Assembly: GCA_900555745.1 (NCBI GenBank)
Contig: USMH01000077.1
Span: 1-5,542, forward strand
From: an uncultured Collinsella sp.
GTDB lineage: Bacteria; Actinomycetota; Coriobacteriia; Coriobacteriales; Coriobacteriaceae
Direction: 5' to 3'
Length of the DNA: 5,542 nucleotides
Part shown: positions 1 through 5,175 of the stretch, piece by piece
How positions within the stretch are numbered: position 1 is the first letter of the stretch
Layout: every line of letters begins with the position of its first letter
Made by a program: the position numbers and the translations under genes
The notes under the pieces: model-generated
Database searches by the model: none
Told to the model about the DNA's origin: nothing
Seen by the model: the letters and a program-made list of their open reading frames with translations, nothing else

Positions 1-1178
1 TCGAAGCCGAGAGCGTCGAGGTCGTTCTTGACCTGGGCGGCCATGCCCTTAATCTGCTCGTTGTCGGTGGTGCGCAGGGTGATGGCACCCGGGGTGATAC
101 CAGACTCCTCGATGAGCTTCTTAGCCTTCTTGGCGTCGGTCTTGTACACCGTGGAAGCCTCATGATAGTTGGTGAAGCTCTTGGGCAGGTAGCAGCTGGC
201 AGCGGTGGCAAGGCCGGCGAAGGTGTTGCTGACCATCTTCTCGGTGTCGAGCGCATACATGACGGCCTGACGGACCTTGACGTTGTTCCAAGGCTCCTTG
301 GCGACGTTGAACATGATGAAGCGGGTGCCGAAACCCTGAACGTTATCGATCTTGCAGCCGGCGCTCTCGAGCTGGTCGACGGCGTCAGCGGTAACGAGCT
401 CCATAACGAGCGTGGAGCCCTCCTGCTGAGCGGTAACGCGAGCGGTGGGGTCGGTCAGGATGCTGTACTGGATCTTCTTATCCTCGGCAGCATACTCACC
501 GTTGTACTCGGGGTTGGGAACCAGAGTGATCTCGGTATCGGAGATAGAGTCGTACATCCAGGGGCCGGAACCGATCGGCTGCTTGGCGCGATCCTCCTCG
601 GTCTGGGTGGCCGGGGTAACGCGGACGATGGCCAGACGATCCTTGAGCAGGGAGAAGTTGGGGACCTTGGTCTTGACCGTCACGGTGCTGGCGTCCTTGG
701 CCTCGATGGACTCGAAGGGCTGGAAGAACGGAGCATAGGTAGCGGAAGCGGCGCAAGCGGTGTAGGAGGCAACGACATCGTCAGCGGTGACCTCGGTGCC
801 ATCGGAGAACTTGGCACCCTTACGGATGGTGACCTCGAAAGTGGTGTCGTCCACAGACTTGGGATCGTCGGTGGCGAGCTCGTTGAAGGTGCTGTAGTCG
901 TGGTAATCGATGCCGTAGAGGCCCTCGACGACGTGCCAGTTAGCACCCAGGCCCACAGCGGAGCCGGTGCTGGCGGGATCGAAGCTGGACGGAGCGTAAG
1001 CGGAACCAGCGGTGATCACGCCGCCGCCACGGTTGGCGGAATCGGTGGAACCGGAAGCGGAACCCTCGTCGCTAGAGCTGCCACCGCAGCCGGTGAGACC
1101 AAGCCCTGCGACAGCAGCGACGCTGCCGGTGAGGCCGAGGAACGAACGCCTGGACATACCCTTGTTGATGATGGCCAT
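1..1178 (-). CDS. ABC transporter substrate-binding lipoprotein, family 5 (oligopeptide/dipeptide type), 3' end outside window
   Basis: The frame from the ATG at 1178 stays open to the window edge (392 codons). It is a family 5 extracellular solute-binding protein, which captures peptides or similar solutes and passes them to an ABC permease; the ligand cannot be read from sequence. The N-terminus holds a twin-arginine motif S9-R-R-S-F-L-G, a hydrophobic stretch and a lipobox L28-T-G-C31. It is therefore probably exported folded by Tat and lipid-anchored at C31. A Ser/Gly linker (about 32-53) follows. Family hallmarks are FDP at 66-68, VVEGLYG at 83-89, FEV.IRKGAKFSDGTEVTADDV at about 114-135, IGSGPW near the middle and R303-Q-A-V followed by YALD. 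Family members usually have 500-600 residues, so roughly a quarter or more is missing. The first ATG is chosen because AGGAGA lies 4 nt upstream; M8 lacks such a site. Codons are strongly biased (AAG, CTC, ACC, GGC/GGT), unlike murJ and uvrC, suggesting high expression. No permease or ATPase gene is visible. Confidence 0.93.
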   Translation of the reverse strand, partial: MAIINKGMSRRSFLGLTGSVAAVAGLGLTGCGGSSSDEGSASGSTDSANRGGGVITAGSAYAPSSFDPASTGSAVGLGANWHVVEGLYGIDYHDYSTFNELATDDPKSVDDTTFEVTIRKGAKFSDGTEVTADDVVASYTACAASATYAPFFQPFESIEAKDASTVTVKTKVPNFSLLKDRLAIVRVTPATQTEEDRAKQPIGSGPWMYDSISDTEITLVPNPEYNGEYAAEDKKIQYSILTDPTARVTAQQEGSTLVMELVTADAVDQLESAGCKIDNVQGFGTRFIMFNVAKEPWNNVKVRQAVMYALDTEKMVSNTFAGLATAASCYLPKSFTNYHEASTVYKTDAKKAKKLIEESGITPGAITLRTTDNEQIKGMAAQVKNDLDALGF

Positions 1179-1181
1179 GTC

Positions 1182-1200
1182 TTCTCCTATCAATAGAGAA
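1182..1200 (-). promoter_or_regulatory. Ribosome binding site of the lipoprotein gene inside a small hairpin
   Basis: On the minus strand AGGAGA (1183-1188) lies 4 nt before the ATG and fixes the start. The leader TTCTC (1196-1200) is complementary to GAGAA (1182-1186), and TA (1194-1195) can pair with TA (1188-1189) across one bulged G at 1187, leaving a 4-nt loop. The binding site is therefore largely within a stem. The site is clear; a regulatory role for the weak hairpin is inference. Confidence 0.75.
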
Positions 1201-1208
1201 TCTTACTC

Positions 1209-1230
1209 GGGAGCACCTAGACTTGCCCCC
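1209..1230 (-). other. Predicted leader stem-loop before the lipoprotein gene
   Basis: On the minus strand GGGGGC (1225-1230) can pair with GCTCCC (1209-1214) over six positions, including one G-U wobble, with a 10-nt loop. It lies in the predicted 5' untranslated region, just upstream of the ribosome binding site hairpin. There is no T-run after it, so it is not an intrinsic terminator. It may stabilise the mRNA or form part of a longer leader fold; the role is unknown. Confidence 0.35.
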
Positions 1231-1247
1231 GCGCAACTTGCGGACGA

Positions 1248-1275
1248 TATATACCTTACCTACCGACGAACCCAA
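1248..1275 (-). promoter_or_regulatory. Candidate promoter for the lipoprotein gene
   Basis: On the minus strand TTGGGT (1270-1275) is followed after 16 nt by TATATA (1248-1253), matching 3/6 and 4/6 of the sigma-70-type consensus. The predicted start near 1241 would give a leader of about 62 nt and falls within the perfect 11-bp palindrome CGCAAGTTGCG (1232-1242). Weak -35, fair -10; at least two other promoter-like pairs exist in the gap, so the choice is tentative. Confidence 0.4.
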
Positions 1276-1296
1276 CTGAGGTGCCGCGCTCGGCGA

Positions 1297-1379
1297 CCGA
1301 TACATACATACGCTTGAACGGTATTTACTACCGTTCACCGAATTCGTTGACAAACGATTCGCCAGACAGTATGTATCGG
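1297..1379 (-). other. 83-nt palindromic element folding as a three-way junction, unknown class
   Basis: Three sets of complementary arms are nested here. The outer stem is 11 perfect base pairs (1297-1307 with 1369-1379; arm CCGATACATAC and its reverse complement). Inside it, one hairpin has 9 perfect pairs and a 5-nt loop (1315-1323 with 1329-1337). A second has 9 pairs, one bulged base at 1344 and a 4-nt loop (1339-1343 plus 1345-1348 with 1353-1361). The linkers are 7, 1 and 7 nt. About 58 of 83 bases are paired. The strand is not determined, since both strands fold equally; minus is given because the downstream gene reads that way. It could be a cis-acting RNA leader, a small RNA, a multi-site operator or a short palindromic mobile repeat; a CGA triplet flanks each side. 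It is not a tRNA: arm sizes and the T-arm signature do not fit, and no known riboswitch core was recognised. Confidence 0.6.
1347..1375 (+). promoter_or_regulatory. Promoter-like pair facing uvrC's 3' end
   Basis: A perfect TTGACA (1347-1352) is followed after exactly 17 nt by TATGTA (1370-1375), which matches only the first three bases of the -10 consensus. It lies inside the structured element, spanning the loop of one inner hairpin and the outer arm. Nothing on the plus strand downstream looks like a gene, so a transcript would run antisense into the 3' end of uvrC. It may simply result from the palindrome sequence. Confidence 0.25.
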
Positions 1380-1410
1380 CGAGGTGAGATATCAGTCTTC
1401 GTCAACCCGC

Positions 1411-1442
1411 AGGATAGCAGGGTTTTCGCTTGGGTTAGTCAA
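1411..1442 (-). promoter_or_regulatory. Candidate extended -10 promoter upstream of the structured element
   Basis: On the minus strand TGCTATCCT (1411-1419) has the TGn extension of an extended -10 site, and TATCCT matches 4/6 bases. TTGACT (1437-1442), 5/6 of a -35, lies 20 nt upstream, which is longer than ideal. Transcription from here would start near 1404, cover the whole 83-nt element and reach the lipoprotein gene with a leader of roughly 225 nt. Confidence 0.3.
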
Positions 1443-1455
1443 ACGTTTTAGCGTT

Positions 1456-1477
1456 AATAAAACCCGAAACCAGCAGG
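1456..1477 (-). terminator. uvrC: Weak candidate terminator after uvrC
   Basis: On the minus strand, 65 nt past the uvrC stop, CCTG (1474-1477) can pair with CGGG (1463-1466) over a 7-nt loop, with one T-G wobble, followed by TTTTATT (1456-1462). The T-rich tail is right but the stem is only four pairs, so this is the best available rather than a convincing intrinsic terminator. Confidence 0.22.
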
Positions 1478-1542
1478 CAATCATGGCGTAATAAATGGTT
1501 GAAAATCGCGCAATCATGTATATCAGTTGTTTAGAAGCGCAT

Positions 1543-3489
1543 TTAGTTTTCGGAACGGTTGGCCGATGTCTGGGCGCGCTCGGCATTCCATGCAACGAGC
1601 GCCTCGTGGACCGCCTTGGCAACATCGGCAGGTATGCCGCGAACTTCCGCGATCTCTTGCTCGCTCGCCGCGCGCAAACGCTTCATCGAGCCAAAATGGC
1701 GCATAAGGGCACGTTTTCTGGTGGGTCCCACGCCCGGAACGTCATCGAGTACCGAAACCGTCATGGCTTTATCGCGCAACTCGCGGTGGAACGTGATGGC
1801 AAATCGGTGGGACTCATCGCGTACCTGTTTAATTAGATAGAGCGACGCGGACCCGGTCGGCAGCACGACGGGAGTCTCGTCCCAAGGCACAAAAACTTCC
1901 TCATCGGCCTTTGCCAAGCCACAAACTGGTATATCGAGCCCAAGAGCCTCAAGTTGCTTGATCGCAGCGGTCAATTGCGGCTTACCGCCATCGACAACGA
2001 GCAAATCGGGGCGCGAGCCAAAGCGCTCGTCGGCCATGCGCTCGGGAGCATAGCGTCGTCCCAAAACCTCGGACATCGACACGAAGTCGTTTGCCTCGTC
2101 CAATTCGGCCTGAATTTTAAAACGACGGTACTGGCTCTTGTCGGCGCGTCCGTTGGTAAACACCACCATCGAGGCGACGGTAAAGGTTCCATGCAGCGTC
2201 GAGATATCGAAGCACTCGATACGCATCGGCGGCGCCGGCAGCGCCAGCGCGCTTTCGAGCTCCAGGAGCGCTTGATTGGTGCGGTCGTCAGCGTACCCCG
2301 TTCGCATCATGTAGCGCATGAGGGCATGGCGCGCATTTTTGGATGCCATATCGAGCAAACGGTGCTTTTCGCCACGCTGCGGCCTATGGAGATGGCAGGA
2401 ACGCTCGCGCTTGCCTGCAAGCCACTCCCCCAGCGCCTCCGCATCCTCAAGCTCGACAGAGAGGTTTATCTCAGCTGGAATATCAGCCGTCTCATCGTAA
2501 TAGCGCTTAAGAAAGCCCGACTGGAGCTCTTCCTCGTCAACATCAAAGCCCTTGTCGAGAATGAACTCGCAGGTGCGAACTGTTCGGCCCTCGCGAACGA
2601 CGAAGACGCAAGCGGCAGAGATGGTCTCCTCGCGATAGAAACCGATGACATCGATATCGACACTGGAGGGAAAAACGACTTGCTGACGATCGTCCAGACC
2701 CCTGATGACCTCCAAACGACGTTTGACGCGTGCCGCGCGCTCAAAGTCGAGCGCCTCGGCGGCATCCGTCATCTCGGAGGTCAGCTCATCGACGACATCC
2801 TTGCGGTGGCCCGACAAAAAGCGCTCGACACGTTTGACGTTCTTGGCATAGTCCGTAGGAGAAATCGCGCCGACACACGCACCCGGGCCGCGCCCGACAT
2901 GGTAGTCGAAGCAGGGACGCCCGTTTTGCGCGCAAATCATATTGACGATGTCTTCCTCGCCCTTGTGGGACTCGACGATACGACGACAACGACGCCACTC
3001 CGCACAGGATGCGGAGCAGATGGGGATAACCTTGCGCAGCGTATCTATCGTCTCACGTGCCGCACGGCTATCGGTATAGGGTCCAAAATAGCGCGTTCCC
3101 GGCTTATGGTGCTCGCGCGTATATTTGATAGCGGGATACAGGTCGCCCTTTGTAATGGCGATAAAGGGGTAGCTCTTGTCATCCTTGAGGTCGACGTTAA
3201 AGTACGGATGGTACTGGCCGATCAGGTTGCGCTCGAGTACAAGCGCCTCATGCTCGGTTTCGACAACGATGTAGTCAAAGCTCGCAACCAATTGCATCAT
3301 GAGCGGTATTTTTTGGCGCTCATCCTGCAGCGTCACGTACTGGCGCATACGGGAACGCAGGTTTTTCGCCTTGCCAACGTAGATGACATCGCCCTTGGCA
3401 TCTTTCCAAAGGTAACATCCGGGCTGCGTGGGAACGCGCGAAACCTGCTCGGCGAGTGTTGGAATGTTGTCGCGACCGGCCACACGCAC
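1543..3489 (-). CDS. uvrC: Excinuclease ABC subunit C (UvrC)
   Basis: UvrC makes both cuts flanking a lesion in nucleotide excision repair, acting with the UvrB-DNA complex in the cytoplasm. The N-terminal GIY-YIG nuclease (about 17-100) shows PGCY, IYVGKAKNLRSR and LERNLI, with likely catalytic Y26, Y37, K40, R47, E86 and N98. A cysteine region (158-205) and a UvrB-binding UVR helix pair (about 234-265) follow. The RNase H-like nuclease has D428 (CFDIS), D468, D500 (VVDGGKPQL) and H561 (RDESHRFA). A helix-hairpin-helix DNA-binding domain ends the protein (about 580-632). Length is 648 versus about 610 in E. coli. The difference is partly a roughly 23-residue insertion between the first two cysteine positions, and the canonical third cysteine is G201. 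The start is GTG directly after the in-frame murJ stop. AAGTAGG overlaps that junction too closely for a normal site, so GTG at codon 3 or termination-reinitiation is possible. Confidence 0.97.
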   Translation of the reverse strand: MRVAGRDNIPTLAEQVSRVPTQPGCYLWKDAKGDVIYVGKAKNLRSRMRQYVTLQDERQKIPLMMQLVASFDYIVVETEHEALVLERNLIGQYHPYFNVDLKDDKSYPFIAITKGDLYPAIKYTREHHKPGTRYFGPYTDSRAARETIDTLRKVIPICSASCAEWRRCRRIVESHKGEEDIVNMICAQNGRPCFDYHVGRGPGACVGAISPTDYAKNVKRVERFLSGHRKDVVDELTSEMTDAAEALDFERAARVKRRLEVIRGLDDRQQVVFPSSVDIDVIGFYREETISAACVFVVREGRTVRTCEFILDKGFDVDEEELQSGFLKRYYDETADIPAEINLSVELEDAEALGEWLAGKRERSCHLHRPQRGEKHRLLDMASKNARHALMRYMMRTGYADDRTNQALLELESALALPAPPMRIECFDISTLHGTFTVASMVVFTNGRADKSQYRRFKIQAELDEANDFVSMSEVLGRRYAPERMADERFGSRPDLLVVDGGKPQLTAAIKQLEALGLDIPVCGLAKADEEVFVPWDETPVVLPTGSASLYLIKQVRDESHRFAITFHRELRDKAMTVSVLDDVPGVGPTRKRALMRHFGSMKRLRAASEQEIAEVRGIPADVAKAVHEALVAWNAERAQTSANRSEN

Positions 3490-5172
3490 CTACTTGCGAC
3501 GAAGCAGCGCCGAGACCTCGGGCATCTTAAGGACGACGGCAAGGCCAAAGGTAACAGCAAGCGAGACGACACCCGCAACGCAAACGTAACCAAGAGTAAT
3601 CAGAATCGAGCCGCCAAGTGCCCCGACAAAGTGCTCAAGCGCCCACATGACGCCGGCGCCTGCGGCAGCGCCCAGGCCACCGAGCAAAAGGCCAAAGAAA
3701 CCGCCATGCAGGATAGATTTGACCTGAAGGCCACGCAGACGACGACGCAGCCACCACAGCGAGCAACCGACCAAGATCACGTAGTCGACGACATACGAAA
3801 GCGCGATTGCCGGCATACCGAAGCCCAGCACAACGCCAAACAGCAGAACCGAGCCGGCCTGGCCGATGGCGGAATACAGGCAATAGCGGCTATAGGGCTT
3901 CATGTCGAGCAAGGCAGAGAAGCTCTTCTGCATCAACACGACCACGCCGTAGAGCGGCAGCGAGAACGCCAGGTAGACAAGGAACTCGGACACCAGCGCC
4001 ACGCCGGACTCATCAAACTTGCCGGCACAGTAAATCATGTTGAGCGGACGCGCGAAGACAATCAGGTACAGCGCGAACGGAATCAGGAAGAACAGCATCT
4101 GGGCGACGCCACGCGAAATGCCCGTGCGAACGCTGTCGTAATCCTTCTCCTGCGCGTCGTGAGAGAGCTCGGTATAGAGCGCCGTCGAAAGCGAGGCGGC
4201 AATCAGCGCGTAGGGCAGCGTGTACCACAGGCGCGCATAGGCGATGACGGAGGGACCAGTCTCGGGCTGGACCACCAGCGCGGCAGCGTTGGTGATAGAA
4301 GTCGAGACAAACATGCACACCGTGGCGAGCAGCGTCGGGATACCAAGCGCAATCGTCTGGCGCAGTGCGGGGTCCTTAAAGTCGATATGGATATGGGGAT
4401 GCACGCCGTGCTTGCCAAGCGCGGGAATCTGACATGCCATCTGAACAAAGACACCGAGGGTCGTACCGGTCGCAATCAAGATGATGCCGGCACGTTCGCC
4501 AAACTGTGCGGACACGGGCGCAAAACCCATAAAGCTCGCAATGACGATCACATTGTTGAGGACCGGGGCAAACGTCGACCAGAAGTAGTCGCGGTGTGCG
4601 TTGAGAACGCCCGAGAACACCGAGCCCAAACCATAAAACAGAATCTGGATGGCAAAGAAACGGAACATGAACGCAGCGGTATCCATGCTGCCGCCGTCAC
4701 CCGAAAGGAACGATTGCGTCCAGATAAAGCCCGGGGCGAACACGGTCCCCAGCAACGAAATGCCACCCAGCACCAAAAGCAGAATGCCGAGCAGGTTGCC
4801 CACGTACTCGTTCGAGGCCTCGCGACCCTGCTCACGCCTCACACCCATGTACACGGGCAAAAACGCCGTCACGAGCATGCCACCCATCACGAGTTCGTAG
4901 AGCATATTGGGCAGGTTGTTGGCGACCTGATAGGAGGACGAGAGCAGCGACATGCCGATAGCTGCCGCCATTGCCCACGTGCGGATAAAACCGGTGACGC
5001 GAGACACGATAGTCAGGATGGTCATAAGCCCGGCGGAACGACCAACCGTGGAGTAGTCCGACGAGCCCATGTCGTCAGTGTCATCTCGCGACGAAGAAAC
5101 TTCGGATGAGGGTGTCTGAGGCGCAGATTCTTTTGCAAAATGAGCTCCGCGCTTCAATTCTTCCTGCGGCAT
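3490..5172 (-). CDS. murJ: Lipid II flippase MurJ (MviN family)
   Basis: MurJ moves undecaprenyl-linked peptidoglycan precursor (lipid II) across the cytoplasmic membrane for cell wall synthesis. The 560-residue product has about 14 hydrophobic segments, roughly 45-70, 85-107, 126-148, 165-190, 200-218, 226-246, 270-298, 310-335, 355-379, 391-413, 430-453, 455-475, 487-511 and 520-549. The first carries the family signature SRVTGFIR, with R58 and R64 matching the essential E. coli arginines R18 and R24. NNLPNMLYELVMGGMLVTAFLP and APVLNN are further hallmarks. A hydrophilic Ser/Asp-rich tail of about 44 residues precedes the first segment and is absent from E. coli MurJ (511 residues). There is no C-terminal kinase-like domain as in mycobacteria. 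The ATG start is supported by AGAGAGGA 7 nt upstream. It lies 3 nt after ybaK and directly abuts uvrC in the same frame, so it is probably co-transcribed with both. Confidence 0.95.
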   Translation of the reverse strand: MPQEELKRGAHFAKESAPQTPSSEVSSSRDDTDDMGSSDYSTVGRSAGLMTILTIVSRVTGFIRTWAMAAAIGMSLLSSSYQVANNLPNMLYELVMGGMLVTAFLPVYMGVRREQGREASNEYVGNLLGILLLVLGGISLLGTVFAPGFIWTQSFLSGDGGSMDTAAFMFRFFAIQILFYGLGSVFSGVLNAHRDYFWSTFAPVLNNVIVIASFMGFAPVSAQFGERAGIILIATGTTLGVFVQMACQIPALGKHGVHPHIHIDFKDPALRQTIALGIPTLLATVCMFVSTSITNAAALVVQPETGPSVIAYARLWYTLPYALIAASLSTALYTELSHDAQEKDYDSVRTGISRGVAQMLFFLIPFALYLIVFARPLNMIYCAGKFDESGVALVSEFLVYLAFSLPLYGVVVLMQKSFSALLDMKPYSRYCLYSAIGQAGSVLLFGVVLGFGMPAIALSYVVDYVILVGCSLWWLRRRLRGLQVKSILHGGFFGLLLGGLGAAAGAGVMWALEHFVGALGGSILITLGYVCVAGVVSLAVTFGLAVVLKMPEVSALLRRK

Positions 5173-5175
5173 CGC

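Larger units (their letters stand above)
1179..1542. other. Non-coding gap between uvrC and the lipoprotein gene
   Basis: This 364-nt stretch contains no credible coding region on either strand. The uvrC-proximal part (about 1380-1542) is AT-richer than the genes around it. It also contains a pair of 7-bp inverted arms (GGGTTTT 1420-1426, AAAACCC 1459-1465) with an inner CGCT/AGCG pair (1427-1430, 1450-1453). Closer to the lipoprotein gene there is a small GC hairpin (GCCG 1283-1286, CGGC 1291-1294) and the palindrome at 1232-1242. The density of inverted repeats is far higher than needed for one promoter, suggesting regulation or a structured RNA. The promoter, terminator and structured element inside it are listed separately. 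Confidence 0.8.

Noticed and set aside
162..1196. Plus-strand open frame of 344 codons
   Set aside because: Codon-aligned antisense shadow of the solute-binding protein gene, whose strong codon bias avoids TTA, CTA and TCA. The Gly/Ala/Val-rich translation is typical of such shadows.
1297..1379. tRNA or tmRNA-like gene
   Set aside because: The size and branching suggested it, but there is no 7-bp acceptor stem, anticodon arm, GGTTCRA T-loop or CCA end.
1420..1465. GGGTTTT/AAAACCC inverted repeat as a bidirectional terminator
   Set aside because: The arms are 32 nt apart with a 5-nt bulge needed to include the inner CGCT/AGCG pair, and neither side is followed by a T-run in the right place.
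1392..1517. Possible 41-residue minus-strand protein in the gap, with a hydrophobic middle
   Set aside because: The ATG at 1517 has no ribosome binding site, the frame uses rare TTA and CTA codons, and it would overlap the candidate terminator and promoter. Nothing recognisable in the sequence.
1503..1544. Inverted arms around the uvrC stop as a terminator
   Set aside because: GCGCATTT and AAATCGCGC can pair with one bulge, but the loop is about 25 nt and no proper T-run follows, so it does not look like an intrinsic terminator.
1954..5109. Plus-strand open frame of 1051 codons
   Set aside because: It is exactly codon-aligned antisense to uvrC and most of murJ, which share one frame. Its stops would need sense TTA, CTA or TCA codons, which GC-rich genes avoid. 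The translation is charged, low-complexity and resembles no family.
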